The position numbers and the translations under genes were made by a program. Of a DNA stretch of 64,000 nt, positions 1 to 8,803 are shown piece by piece. Under the pieces are notes generated by a model, which was not told the DNA's origin, searched no databases, and saw only the letters and a list, made by a program, of their open reading frames with translations. Each line of letters starts with the position of its first letter. Within the stretch, counting starts at the first letter, position 1. Source of the stretch: Sphingomonas liriopis (GTDB taxonomy: Bacteria > Pseudomonadota > Alphaproteobacteria > Sphingomonadales > Sphingomonadaceae); assembly GCF_024211255.1 (NCBI RefSeq), contig NZ_JAMLDY010000004.1:62001-126000 (forward strand). The letters run 5' to 3'.

Positions 1-2
1 CC

Positions 3-443
3 GGGCTCTATGCGATCGGGTGCGTCGGCCGAATCGCCGAGGTCGAGGCGCTGGACGACGGCCGCTACAATCTGGTGCTGGAGGGCGTCGCGCTGTTCCG
101 CGTGCTGCGCGAACTCGACGTGACGACGCCGTTCCGGCAGGTCGAGGCGGAGCTGCTGCCGGTGATCGAGGACGAGGCGCTGTCGCTCGGCCGGCGATCG
201 TCGCTGGAATTGGAATCGCGCCGCTTCGCCGATGCCCAGGGCTATTCGGTCGATTGGGAGGCGGTCGGCCGATTGGATGACGAGAGCCTGGTCAACGGCA
301 TCGCGCAGATCGCACCGTTCGACACCGCGGCGAAACAGGCGCTGCTCGAGGCGACCGACATCGAGACGCGGGCCGAGCTCATCATCCAGCTGATGCAATT
401 CTTCGGCCGCCACGACGGCGAGGACAAGGTGACGTTACAGTGA
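3..443 (+). CDS. LON peptidase substrate-binding domain protein (5' end missing)
   Basis: The reading frame is open at the left edge and ends at 443, giving 147 codons of a protein whose start lies outside the window. The sequence ([15 protein letters not shown] at the beginning, then an alpha-helical tail ending [14 protein letters not shown]) matches the stand-alone N-terminal LON domain family found in alphaproteobacteria, which lacks the ATPase and protease parts of Lon. Its cellular role is not established. Its stop overlaps the GTG start of the Trm112 gene, so the two are probably co-translated. Confidence 0.85.
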   Translation, partial: GLYAIGCVGRIAEVEALDDGRYNLVLEGVALFRVLRELDVTTPFRQVEAELLPVIEDEALSLGRRSSLELESRRFADAQGYSVDWEAVGRLDDESLVNGIAQIAPFDTAAKQALLEATDIETRAELIIQLMQFFGRHDGEDKVTLQ

Positions 444-607
444 GCCTCGATCCGTGGTTGCTCGAACGGCTGGTCTGCCCGGTGACGCGGCAGCCGCTGC
501 GCTACGACGAAGCCGCGCAGGAGCTGGTGTCGGAGGCGGCAGGGCTCGCCTATCCTATCCGCGACGGCGTGCCGGTGATGCTGGTCGAGGAGGCGCGGCG
601 GATCTAA
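440..607 (+). CDS. Trm112 family (UPF0434/YcaR-like) protein, 55 aa
   Basis: This short gene starts at GTG 440, overlapping the previous stop, and encodes 55 residues. The core LLVCP-like segment ([11 protein letters not shown]) and the [11 protein letters not shown] segment are the signature of the Trm112/UPF0434 family. Eukaryotic Trm112 activates methyltransferases; the bacterial role is not settled. Only one cysteine remains in the zinc-ribbon position, which is usual for the short bacterial form. Placement right after the LON-domain gene supports the call. Confidence 0.85.
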   Translation: MSLDPWLLERLVCPVTRQPLRYDEAAQELVSEAAGLAYPIRDGVPVMLVEEARRI

Positions 608-616
608 GCTGCCGAT

Positions 617-649
617 CCGTTCGTGCCGGACCTGTCGAAGCACGGACGG
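617..649. repeat. Partial copy of the TGTCGAAG palindromic repeat
   Basis: The core CCTGTCGAAGCAC flanked by CCGTTCGTG and GGACGG resembles one arm of the dispersed repeat seen intact at 11695, 20764 and 28471. The second arm is missing or degenerate. It fills the short gap between convergent genes. Confidence 0.5.
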
Positions 650-650
650 T

Positions 651-1184
651 TCAGGGGATCAGCGCAAACCCCGCGACCAGCAGCGCCGCGACGCTGGGGT
701 AGAAGGTCAGCGCAAACCCCAGCGACCGCGCCGCCGCGCCGTCGCGATAGCCGCTCCAGAACAGCAGCCGCCCGGCCGAGAAACAGGCGACGAACAGCGC
801 CACCGGCTCACGCGCATGGTCGTCGACGAGAACCAGCGCGGCATAGGCGAAGCCGGCAAGCAGCGCCTGTTCGATCGTGTTGCGCAGCACCGCATTGGCG
901 GCGTCGACGCGAGGATCGACACCATCGCCGCCACCGATCGCCGCCGCCGACAGGAACCGCGCCCGCGCGACCGAACCGACGCTCACGGCGATCCACAACC
1001 CCAGCACCAGCGCAGCGATGCCGAACGTGGTCAGCCGCGCCTCCAGCGTCGCGGCATGGCTGCGCGCGAGGCCGACGACGACCGCCGCGATCGTCACGAC
1101 CATGCCGATGGCCATGCCCCGCAGCACGCCGCGCTGCGCGGTGTCGAGCGGCGAGGTCGGCGGCGGCACTACCGGCCCGGTCAC
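651..1184 (-). CDS. MAPEG family membrane protein
   Basis: The product is 177 aa with about four hydrophobic membrane segments (roughly residues 22-42, 55-75, 105-125 and 155-175), consistent with the MAPEG (membrane-associated eicosanoid/glutathione metabolism) fold. The family includes glutathione transferases, but most bacterial members have no assigned substrate. Its ATG overlaps the stop of the UbiH-like gene (ATGA), so it is the distal gene of a two-gene minus-strand operon. Confidence 0.7.
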   Translation of the reverse strand: MTGPVVPPPTSPLDTAQRGVLRGMAIGMVVTIAAVVVGLARSHAATLEARLTTFGIAALVLGLWIAVSVGSVARARFLSAAAIGGGDGVDPRVDAANAVLRNTIEQALLAGFAYAALVLVDDHAREPVALFVACFSAGRLLFWSGYRDGAAARSLGFALTFYPSVAALLVAGFALIP

Positions 1185-2395
1185 ACCAGCAGCCCCTGCA
1201 ACAATTTGGGCAGCGTCCCGCTCTCGCCGCGCGCCTCCGCCATGAACCGGTCCTTGAGCGGCGGCAGCCGGTCGACCGCGGCAATGCCGAAGCGGCGCAC
1301 CGCGCTCGCCGTCTTGCCGGGGATGCCGAACAGCCGGGTCAGCGTGTCGGTGGCGGCGGCGACCATGAACGTGTCGAGCCCGCGCCAGCGCTGGTAGCGG
1401 TCGAGCAAGGCGGGATCGCCGAGGTCGAGGCCAAGGCGCTTGCCCTCGACCAGCACCTCCGCCAGCGTCGCGACGTCGCGCAGGCCGAGATTCAGCCCCT
1501 GCCCCGCGATCGGATGGATGCCGTGCGCGGCGTCGCCGACCAGCACCAGTCGTTCCGCGGTGATCCGCGCGGCATGGTGGAAGCCGAGCGGATAGCTTGC
1601 CCTCGGGCTCGGCGCGGTCAGTTCGCCGAGGAACCCGCCCATCCGCTTGCTCGCCTCCGCCAAAAAGGCGCGGTCGCCGAGCTTCATCATCGCGGGGCCG
1701 TCCGCGCCCTTCACCGACCAGACGATCGCCGAACGGTGGCCGATCTCGTCATCGGGCAGCGGCAGCAGCGCGAACGGGCCCGCGGGATAGAAGATTTCGT
1801 AGGCGACATCTTCGTGGGAATGTTCGTGATGGAAGGCCCCGACGATCGCGGCATGGTCGTACTGCCAGCGCGCCACCGGAATGCCCGCCGTCTCGCGCGT
1901 CGGCGAGTGGCGCCCTTCGGCGGCGATCAACAGCGGTGCGGTGATCGTCGCGCCCGAATCGAGCGTCGCCGTGACGCCGGCAGGGCCACGGACAACGTCG
2001 ATCGCGCGGGTCCGCATGCGCAGGTCGACCTGTGTCGCGGCCGTCGCCGCGTCGAACAGCGCGCGGCGCAGCAGCTTGTTCTCGTACATCGTGCCGAGCG
2101 CGCCATCGCCGTCGGCGGGACGGAAATCGAGCTTGCCGGGCGCGAGGCCGTCGCTGACCCGGATGTGGCGGATCGCGCAGCCTTGGCCCCCCAGCGTCGC
2201 GCCGATGCCGATCGCGTCGAGCATCCGTCCGCTCGCGCTGGCGATCGCAGAGGCGCGCCCGTCGAAGCCGGGGGCGAGCATCACCGCCGGATCGGCGGGA
2301 TCGACGACGATGCTGGTCATGCCGTGTGCGTCGAGCGCGAGCGCGAGCGTGGCGCCGACCAAGCCGCCGCCGAGGATGATGACGTCTGTGTCCAT
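1181..2395 (-). CDS. UbiH/UbiF/COQ6-type FAD-dependent hydroxylase
   Basis: This 404-aa flavoprotein monooxygenase begins with the FAD-binding GGGLVG fold. It carries a DG-type motif (LLIAAEGRHS, with Glu in place of the usual Asp) and the conserved second FAD motif VGDAAHGIHPIAGQGLNLG. These are the hallmarks of ubiquinone-ring hydroxylases of the UbiH/COQ6 group. The ring position it hydroxylates cannot be told from sequence by eye. It is the first gene of an operon with the MAPEG gene. Confidence 0.88.
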   Translation of the reverse strand: MDTDVIILGGGLVGATLALALDAHGMTSIVVDPADPAVMLAPGFDGRASAIASASGRMLDAIGIGATLGGQGCAIRHIRVSDGLAPGKLDFRPADGDGALGTMYENKLLRRALFDAATAATQVDLRMRTRAIDVVRGPAGVTATLDSGATITAPLLIAAEGRHSPTRETAGIPVARWQYDHAAIVGAFHHEHSHEDVAYEIFYPAGPFALLPLPDDEIGHRSAIVWSVKGADGPAMMKLGDRAFLAEASKRMGGFLGELTAPSPRASYPLGFHHAARITAERLVLVGDAAHGIHPIAGQGLNLGLRDVATLAEVLVEGKRLGLDLGDPALLDRYQRWRGLDTFMVAAATDTLTRLFGIPGKTASAVRRFGIAAVDRLPPLKDRFMAEARGESGTLPKLLQGLLV

Positions 2396-2454
2396 GGCGC
2401 TTCCCTATAGGCCGACGCGGCATGTGCCAACGGCAACGGCCGCCTACCCTACGT

Positions 2455-2561
2455 CGTCACCCCGGACTTGTTCCGGGGTCCACTCTGCGGCAAGGCGAAG
2501 GGCTTGAGGCGCAAACGCACGCCCGCGGCCCGGTGGACCCCGGAACAAGTCCGGGGTGACG
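2455..2561. repeat. Inverted repeat, GGACTTGTTCCGGGG family
   Basis: Two perfect 29-bp arms (2455-2483 and 2533-2561) begin CGTCACCCCGGACTTG and are separated by about 49 bp. They lie in the divergent gap between the ubiH-like gene and ftsK. The form matches the dispersed palindromic elements seen elsewhere in this window. Apart from this repeat, I see nothing else clear in 2396-2679. Confidence 0.85.
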
Positions 2562-2679
2562 GAGGAAATGGATCGGGTGTCCCGTCCTCTATGCCCGCCT
2601 GACCGCCAACCGCTTGACGTGGCGCCTGCGCCGGCCGATGAATCTTGGTGGATTTTCGCGACATTGAAGGGATCGGGCG

Positions 2680-4992
2680 ATGGCGAGCCGTGCGCAGCCA
2701 GGCTTGTTGCGTGAGACGGTGAAGGCAGGGGCGGTGCGCGGCGGTGCGCTGATCGCCGCGATCGTGCTGTTCCTCGTCACCGCGCTGATGGTGCTGGCGC
2801 TGGCGAGCTATCATGCCAGCGACGCGGCGCTCAACACCGCGTCGGGCGGGCCGATCCAGAATCTGGCGGGGCCGCCCGGCGCGTGGTTCGCCGATCTGGC
2901 GCTGACGCTGTTCGGGCCGGCGGTGGCGCTGCTGCTGCCGGTCGCGCCGATCGTCGCGGCGCGGCTGTGGCGCGACCAGCCGCCGGGGCGTTGGCTGGCG
3001 ATGCTGCGCAATGCCGCGCTCGGCGTCGCGCTGATGGCCGCCGCGCTCGCCTTCGTGTCCGATTCGTCGGTGCTGGCGCTGCCCGCCGGCTGGGGCGGGG
3101 TGATCGGCCTGTCGGTCGCGCATCTGGTCGAATGGGGCCTGTCCTTCGTCGGCCAGCCGGGGGCGGAACGCTGGGCGGCACGCGGCATCGGGTTGATCGC
3201 CGGTGTCGCCGGCATCATCGTCTGGGCGAAGAGCCTCGAGATCGATCTGGGCGATCGCCGTTTCCGCCTGCGCCGGTCGCGTGCGCCGCTCGATCCCGAT
3301 GCGCTGTCCGACGGCTACGACCTCGACGAGGACGACGAGCCGTTGCAGCTGGCGCGCAAGGTCGTCGAGCCTCGCGCGGTCGCCGAGCCCGATCCGCGCC
3401 CTGCGCCGGTGATCGCCGACCGCAACCTTGCCCCTTCGGCGGCGAAGCAGAAGCCGCGCCAGCAAAGCCTCGACCTTGGCCATAGCTATACGCTGCCCGG
3501 GCTCGACCTGCTTACCCCTGCCCCGCCCGCGCCCAAGGGCCAGATCGACAAGGCCGCGCTGGAGCGCAACGCGCGCCTGCTCGAGAACGTGCTCGACGAT
3601 TTCAAGGTGCACGGCGTCATCAACGAGGTACGCCCCGGCCCGGTCGTGACGATGTACGAGCTGGAACCCGCGCCGGGGATCAAGGCGAGCCGCGTCATCG
3701 CGCTCGCCGACGACATCGCGCGCAACATGTCGGCGGTATCGGCACGCGTCGCAGTGATCCCGGGGCGCAACGTCATCGGCATCGAACTGCCCAACCAGAA
3801 GCGCGAATCGGTGTCCCTGCACGAACTGGTCGGCAGCCAGACGTTCGAGGACCAGGCGGCGCAGCTGCCGATCATCCTCGGCAAGAACATCGCCGGCGAT
3901 CCCGTCATCGCCGACCTCGCGCCGATGCCGCATCTGCTCGTCGCGGGTACGACGGGGTCGGGCAAGTCGGTCGGCCTCAACTGCATGATCCTGTCGCTGC
4001 TCTACCGGCTGACGCCCGAGCAATGCCGGATGATCATGATCGATCCGAAGATGCTGGAACTCAGCATGTACGACGATATCCCGCACCTGCTGTCGCCGGT
4101 CGTCACCGATCCCGCCAAGGCGGTGCGCGCCTTGAAATGGGCGGTCGAGACGATGGAGGACCGCTATCGCCAGATGTCGTCGGTCGGCGTGCGCAGCCTC
4201 GCAGGATTCAACGACAAGGTGCGGGGCGCGAAGGCGAAGGGCCAGCGGCTCGGCCGGCGCGTGCAGACCGGCTATCATCCCGAAACCGGCCAGCCGGTAT
4301 ACGAGGAGGAACCGCTCGACTACGAACCGCTGCCGCAGATCGTCGTCATCGTCGACGAGCTCGCCGACCTGATGATGACCGCGGGCAAGGAGGTCGAGTT
4401 CCTCATCCAGCGGCTGGCGCAGAAGGCGCGCGCCGCGGGCATCCACCTCATCATGGCGACGCAGCGCCCCTCGGTCGACGTCATCACCGGCGTCATCAAG
4501 GCCAACCTGCCGACGCGGATCAGCTTCCACGTCACCAGCAAGATCGATTCGCGCACGATCCTGGGCGAACAGGGCGCCGAACAGCTGCTCGGCAAGGGCG
4601 ACATGCTCTACATGCCGGGCGGCAAGGGCATCGTCCGCGTCCACGGCCCCTTCGTCAGCGACGACGAGGTGCGCGGCATCGCCGATCACTGGCGCGCGCA
4701 GGGCCAGCCCGACTACATCTCGTCCGTCACCGAAGAGCCCGAGGATGGCTTCACGCTGGAGGGCGCGCCCGAGGGCGAGGATTCGGCGGAGGACCAGCAG
4801 TATCGCGCCGCGATCCAGCTGGTGTGCGAATCGCAGAAGGCGTCGACCAGCTGGCTGCAGCGCCAGTTGCGCATCGGCTACAACTCCGCGGCGCGGCTGA
4901 TCGAGAAGATGGAAAAGGACGGTATCGTCGGCCGACCCGACCATGTCGGCCGCCGCGAGGTGCTGCGCGATACCGAGGGGCACGCGATCTGA
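2680..4992 (+). CDS. ftsK: DNA translocase FtsK
   Basis: This 770-aa protein couples chromosome dimer resolution to division at the septum. The N-terminal ~180 residues hold about four transmembrane segments, followed by a short linker. The motor domain has Walker A GTTGSGKSV near residue 423 and Walker B VVIVDELADLMM. The C-terminal gamma winged helix (from about residue 711, WLQRQLRIGYNSAARLIEKM) recognises KOPS sequences in known FtsK proteins. The linker is short compared with E. coli FtsK, as in many alphaproteobacteria. ATG 2680 follows a GAAGGGATC Shine-Dalgarno-like stretch. Confidence 0.97.
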   Translation: MASRAQPGLLRETVKAGAVRGGALIAAIVLFLVTALMVLALASYHASDAALNTASGGPIQNLAGPPGAWFADLALTLFGPAVALLLPVAPIVAARLWRDQPPGRWLAMLRNAALGVALMAAALAFVSDSSVLALPAGWGGVIGLSVAHLVEWGLSFVGQPGAERWAARGIGLIAGVAGIIVWAKSLEIDLGDRRFRLRRSRAPLDPDALSDGYDLDEDDEPLQLARKVVEPRAVAEPDPRPAPVIADRNLAPSAAKQKPRQQSLDLGHSYTLPGLDLLTPAPPAPKGQIDKAALERNARLLENVLDDFKVHGVINEVRPGPVVTMYELEPAPGIKASRVIALADDIARNMSAVSARVAVIPGRNVIGIELPNQKRESVSLHELVGSQTFEDQAAQLPIILGKNIAGDPVIADLAPMPHLLVAGTTGSGKSVGLNCMILSLLYRLTPEQCRMIMIDPKMLELSMYDDIPHLLSPVVTDPAKAVRALKWAVETMEDRYRQMSSVGVRSLAGFNDKVRGAKAKGQRLGRRVQTGYHPETGQPVYEEEPLDYEPLPQIVVIVDELADLMMTAGKEVEFLIQRLAQKARAAGIHLIMATQRPSVDVITGVIKANLPTRISFHVTSKIDSRTILGEQGAEQLLGKGDMLYMPGGKGIVRVHGPFVSDDEVRGIADHWRAQGQPDYISSVTEEPEDGFTLEGAPEGEDSAEDQQYRAAIQLVCESQKASTSWLQRQLRIGYNSAARLIEKMEKDGIVGRPDHVGRREVLRDTEGHAI

Positions 4993-5063
4993 TCGTTTGC
5001 GCTTGATCCCTGCCGCCGCGGCGCCATGCTGCCGGGCGTAGCATCGCATTTCGGGGGATCATC

Positions 5064-6995
5064 ATGAAGCGCATCACCGCCGCCGCCGTCCTCACCCTCG
5101 CCGATACGGCGGTGGCGCAGGACCGGCCCGCCAGCGTCGCGGCGCCGGCGGCGATCGTCGCCGACGGCACGCCGGCGGTGCCGCAGGCGCTCGCCGACGA
5201 GACGCGGCCGTATATGGAATCGCGCGCCGCCAGCTTCGACGGCTGGAACCCGGCGACGCGCGGGGTGCTGATCGCGACGCGCTTCGGCAATACCGCGCAG
5301 CTGCACGAGGTGGCGACGCCGCTCGGCATGCGCCGCCAGCTGTCGTTCGAGGCGGATACGATCGCGGGCGCGAGCTATGCGCGCCGGCGCGGCGATGTGC
5401 TGGTCGTACAGAAGGACGTCGGCGGCAGCGAATTCTGGCAGCTCTATACGCTGAAGGACGGCCGCCTGACGCTGCTGACCGACGGCAAGAGCCGCAACAG
5501 CATGAACGCGTGGAGCCACGACGGGCGGTGGCTCGGCTATTCCTCGACGCGGCGCAACGGCACCGACAACGATCTGTACGTCATCGACCCGCGCGATCCG
5601 AAGAGCGACCGGCTGGTCGCGAAGGTGTCGGGCGGCGGCTGGGCAATCGCCGATTTCGCCCCCGATGCGAAAACCGCGGTCGTCGCCGAATATCTGTCGG
5701 TCAACAAATCCAACCTGTACCTGATGACGCTCGCCACCGGCCGCATGGTGCCGATCGGCGATCCCAAGAAGCCGATCGCCTATGGCGGCGCACGGTTCGC
5801 GCCCGACGGCAGTTTGTGGGTGACGTCGGACGAGGGATCGGATTTCCAGCGGCTCGGCAGGATCGACGTCGCGACGGGCCGCTTCACGGCGATCGCCCCC
5901 GAGCCGAAATGGGACGTCGATGCCTTCGATATCGCCGAGGACGGCCGCACGATCGCCTATGTCGTCAACGAGGCAGGGATCAGCCGGCTGAAGCTACTCG
6001 ACGTCGCCAACCGCCGGGTGCGCATTGTGCCGCTGCCCGCGGGCGGGATCGGCGGGGTGGAGTTCGCCCCCTGGGGTGCGCTCGGCTTCACGCTCACCTC
6101 GGCGAAGGCACCGACCGACACCTATTCGCTCGATCCCGCGACGCTGAAGGTCACGCGCTGGACCGCGAGCGAGACCGGCGGACTCGACGCATCGCGCAAC
6201 GTCGAACCCGAATTCGTCGAGGTGAAGAGCTTCGACGGCGAACCCGTCTCGGGCTTTCTCTACCGCCCCGATGCCAAACGCTGGCCGGGCCGGCGGCCGC
6301 TGTTGTTCAACATCCACGGCGGGCCGGAGGGGCAGGCGACTCCCGGTTTCCTCGGGCGTACCAACTACCTCATCAACGAACTGGGCATCGCGGTCTTCTA
6401 TCCCAACGTGCGCGGCTCGACCGGGTTCGGCAAACGCTTCGTCGCGCTCGACAACGGCCCGTTCAAGCGCGAGGATTCGGTGAAGGACATCGGCGCTTTC
6501 CTCGATCGCTTCGCCGGCGACCCGCGCATCGACGCGAAGCGGATCGCGGAGACCGGCGGCAGCTACGGCGGCTACATGTGCTATGCGGTAGCGATCCGCT
6601 ACGGCGACCGGTTCAAGGCGGCGAACTGCATCGTCGCCATCTCCAATTTCGTGACGTTCCTGGAGAACACGCAGAGCTATCGCCGCGACCTGCGCCGCGT
6701 CGAATATGGCGACGAGCGGGTGGCGGCCGAGCGTGCCAAGCTGGTCGAGATCAGCCCCCTCACCCGTGCCAAGGAACTGAAGATCCCGCTGATGGTGGTG
6801 ACCGGCGGCAACGACCCGCGCGTGCCCGCGTCGGAGGCGAACCAGATGGTCGCCGCGGTTCGCGCCAACGGCGTGCCGGCCTGGCACCTGCTGGCGAAGG
6901 ACGAAGGCCATGGCTATGCCAAGAAGGAGAATCAGGACTATCAGTTCTGGACCAGCCTGATGTTCTGGCGCGCCAACCTGCTCGGCGGCAAGTGA
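5064..6995 (+). CDS. Secreted S9 family prolyl oligopeptidase-like peptidase
   Basis: This 643-aa protein starts with a likely signal peptide (MKRITAAAVLTLADTAVAQ), although its hydrophobic core is weak. Residues ~60-370 form a beta-propeller-like region. The C-terminal alpha/beta hydrolase carries the catalytic triad: Ser500 in GGSYGGYM, Asp584 in GGNDPRVP and His616 in DEGHGY. The family cleaves oligopeptides, often after proline or as dipeptidyl or acylaminoacyl peptidases; the exact specificity is unknown. A GGGGGA stretch precedes ATG 5064. Confidence 0.92.
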   Translation: MKRITAAAVLTLADTAVAQDRPASVAAPAAIVADGTPAVPQALADETRPYMESRAASFDGWNPATRGVLIATRFGNTAQLHEVATPLGMRRQLSFEADTIAGASYARRRGDVLVVQKDVGGSEFWQLYTLKDGRLTLLTDGKSRNSMNAWSHDGRWLGYSSTRRNGTDNDLYVIDPRDPKSDRLVAKVSGGGWAIADFAPDAKTAVVAEYLSVNKSNLYLMTLATGRMVPIGDPKKPIAYGGARFAPDGSLWVTSDEGSDFQRLGRIDVATGRFTAIAPEPKWDVDAFDIAEDGRTIAYVVNEAGISRLKLLDVANRRVRIVPLPAGGIGGVEFAPWGALGFTLTSAKAPTDTYSLDPATLKVTRWTASETGGLDASRNVEPEFVEVKSFDGEPVSGFLYRPDAKRWPGRRPLLFNIHGGPEGQATPGFLGRTNYLINELGIAVFYPNVRGSTGFGKRFVALDNGPFKREDSVKDIGAFLDRFAGDPRIDAKRIAETGGSYGGYMCYAVAIRYGDRFKAANCIVAISNFVTFLENTQSYRRDLRRVEYGDERVAAERAKLVEISPLTRAKELKIPLMVVTGGNDPRVPASEANQMVAAVRANGVPAWHLLAKDEGHGYAKKENQDYQFWTSLMFWRANLLGGK

Positions 6996-7075
6996 CCGGT
7001 GCGCCGCCGGGCGTGAACCCCGGCGGCGTTCGGCGGTTAAGCGGCCATTCAATGCACCCGCCTCACAGGACCCCC

Positions 7076-7693
7076 ATGATCCGATACGCCTTCGCGCTCG
7101 CCGCCGCCCCGTTCGTCCTCTCCGCGCCCGCCGTCCTGCCCGCGCAGGCGACCGGCGATCTCGCCGCCGTGCAGCGGCACCTCCAGTCGGTCGAGACGAT
7201 GACCGCCGACTTCACGCAGACCGATCGCAACGGCAAGGTGCTGACCGGCACCTTCACGCTCAAGAAGCCGGGCAAGCTGCGCTTCCAGTATGAAAAGGGC
7301 GTGCCGATCCTGATCGTCGCGGAAGGGGGCGCGCTGACCTTCATCGATTATTCGGTGCGGCAGGTGCAGCGCTGGCCGATCAGGAATTCGCCGCTGGGCG
7401 TGCTGCTCGATCCGACCCGCGACATCACGCGCTATGCGAAGCTGGTGCAGACCGGCAACGACCGCGTCGTCTCGGTCGAGGCGAACGATCCCAAACATCC
7501 CGAATATGGCAAGATCACGCTGATCTTCGCGCGCCAGCCGAACGCGCCGGCAGGACTCGCCCTGCAGGGCTGGGTGGCGCTCGACAGCCAGAACAACCGC
7601 ACGACGATTCGCCTGTCGAATCAGCGCTTCGGCGTGCCGGTGAGCGACGGAACGTTCAAATGGAACGACCCACGGCGGCCGAACGTGCGTTGA
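7076..7693 (+). CDS. lolA: Outer-membrane lipoprotein carrier protein LolA
   Basis: This 205-aa periplasmic chaperone carries lipoproteins from LolCDE to the outer membrane. A signal peptide (MIRYAFALAAAPFVLSAPA) is followed by the LolA fold, recognisable from the MTADFTQTDRNGKVLTGTFTLKKPGKLRFQYE-type strand pattern. I chose ATG 7076 because AGGA lies five bases upstream and the signal peptide starts cleanly there. An in-frame ATG at 7052 would add eight residues. In alphaproteobacteria lolA commonly follows ftsK; here an S9 peptidase intervenes. Confidence 0.93.
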   Translation: MIRYAFALAAAPFVLSAPAVLPAQATGDLAAVQRHLQSVETMTADFTQTDRNGKVLTGTFTLKKPGKLRFQYEKGVPILIVAEGGALTFIDYSVRQVQRWPIRNSPLGVLLDPTRDITRYAKLVQTGNDRVVSVEANDPKHPEYGKITLIFARQPNAPAGLALQGWVALDSQNNRTTIRLSNQRFGVPVSDGTFKWNDPRRPNVR

Positions 7694-7740
7694 TGAACGC
7701 GAAATAGGTCAGCCATTCATCCACGCGACAGGTTCAAACG

Positions 7741-7875
7741 CCTAGAAGGGCCCTCGCGGATGTGGGGCGTTCGGGATTTTTCCCCCTGTTGCCCGGACGA
7801 CATCAACCACTTCCCGCCTGCGTGACGAACGCCAGGTCGGCCCTCGCTCCATGCCCCCGGAGCGGGGGCCTTTCT
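7741..7875 (+). ncRNA. Candidate structured small RNA or long structured lolA 3' UTR
   Basis: No open frame with coding character lies here. Two long-range complementary pairs nest on the plus strand: AGGGCC (7747-7752) with GGCCCT (7839-7844), and GGCGTTCG (7766-7773) with CGAACGCC (7826-7833). The segment ends in an intrinsic-terminator-like hairpin at 7853-7869 followed by CTTTCT. The nested arms with an internal unpaired region and a terminal terminator suggest a stable transcript of about 110-135 nt. I do not recognise the family, and no promoter is assigned. Confidence 0.4.
7853..7875 (+). terminator. Intrinsic terminator-like hairpin
   Basis: The stem GCCCCCG/CGGGGGC (7853-7859 and 7863-7869) has a three-base loop and is followed by CCTTTCT. 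It would end transcription from lolA or from the candidate small RNA just upstream. Confidence 0.6.
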
Positions 7876-7880
7876 GCGCA

Positions 7881-7971
7881 GGCAAGCCTGAACGGCTTCG
7901 CCGTCAGCCTTGCCGAGCACGGCCGGCGGGCCTGAAGGCCCGTCCGACGTCATGGGCTTTGCCCATGACGT
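7881..7971. repeat. Cluster of three consecutive hairpins upstream of xthA
   Basis: The first hairpin (7881-7914) pairs GGCAAG with CTTGCC and contains an inner ACGGC/GCCGT stem around TTC. The second (7927-7942) is CGGGCC-TGAA-GGCCCG. The third (7947-7971) is a perfect 11-bp stem ACGTCATGGGC with a TTT loop. Together with the candidate RNA they account for the ~330-bp gene-free stretch 7694-8020. The arrangement resembles REP-like palindromic units; function unknown. Confidence 0.6.
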
Positions 7972-8020
7972 GCTCCCGCAAACCTTGCCCGCCCCCCACG
8001 CCCCGCCTAGATGCGACCGC

Positions 8021-8803
8021 GTGAAGATCGTCTCCTGGAACATCAATTCCGTCCGCTTCCGGATCGCCATCGTCGAGCAGTTCCTGCGCGAGGCCGAACC
8101 CGACGTGCTGTGCCTGCAGGAAACCAAGGTGATCGACGCCGACTTCCCGTTCGCGATGTTCCGGAGCCTCGGCTACGACCATATCGTCATCCACGGCCAG
8201 CGCATGCACCACGGCGTCGCGACCTTGAGCCGCGTGCCGATCGTCGCGGACGACCGTTTCGACTGGCAGGCGAATGCCGAGGCGCGGCACGTCGGCGTGC
8301 GGCTGCCCAACGGCGTGCGGCTGGAGAACGTCTATGTTCCCGCCGGCGGCGATGTCCCCGACCGCGAGGTGAATCCCAAGTTCGGGCAGAAGCTCGACTT
8401 CGTCGCGCGGATGATCGACTGGTCGCGCGGGCTCGACATGCCGACGATCCTGACCGGGGATTTCAACATCGCGCCGCTGCCCAGCGACGTGTGGAGCCAC
8501 AAGGCGCTGCTGAAGACGGTCAGCCATACGCCGATCGAGGTCGAGGCGCTCGACCAGTTGCAGGCGTCGAACGACTGGGTCGACCTGGGCCGGCATTTCC
8601 ACCCCGCCCCGGCGCGGCTGCACACCTGGTGGAGCTATCGCTCGCCCGACTGGACGGTGAACGATCGCGGCCGGCGGCTCGACCATATGTGGGCGACCGC
8701 CGACGTGGCGAAGACGGCGACCGCGCACACGGTGTTCGAAGCGTGCCGCAGCTGGCTGTCGCCGTCGGACCATGTGCCGATCATGACCGAGTTCGATTTT
8801 TGA
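8021..8803 (+). CDS. xthA: Exodeoxyribonuclease III
   Basis: This 260-aa AP endonuclease and 3'-exonuclease acts in base-excision repair. The family N-terminus KIVSWNINSVRFR follows directly from GTG 8021, which sets the start. Catalytic motifs are visible: LCLQETKV (metal-binding Glu), LTGDFNIAP (Asp/Asn) and the C-terminal SDHVPI (His). No Shine-Dalgarno is evident. The next gene, ribA, overlaps its stop by four bases. Confidence 0.95.
   Translation: MKIVSWNINSVRFRIAIVEQFLREAEPDVLCLQETKVIDADFPFAMFRSLGYDHIVIHGQRMHHGVATLSRVPIVADDRFDWQANAEARHVGVRLPNGVRLENVYVPAGGDVPDREVNPKFGQKLDFVARMIDWSRGLDMPTILTGDFNIAPLPSDVWSHKALLKTVSHTPIEVEALDQLQASNDWVDLGRHFHPAPARLHTWWSYRSPDWTVNDRGRRLDHMWATADVAKTATAHTVFEACRSWLSPSDHVPIMTEFDF

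Noticed and set aside
2449..5049. Very long open frame (866 codons) opposite ftsK
   Set aside because: It is the antisense shadow of a GC-rich gene: Arg/Asp/Ala-rich, no domain signals, and fully covered by a clear FtsK.
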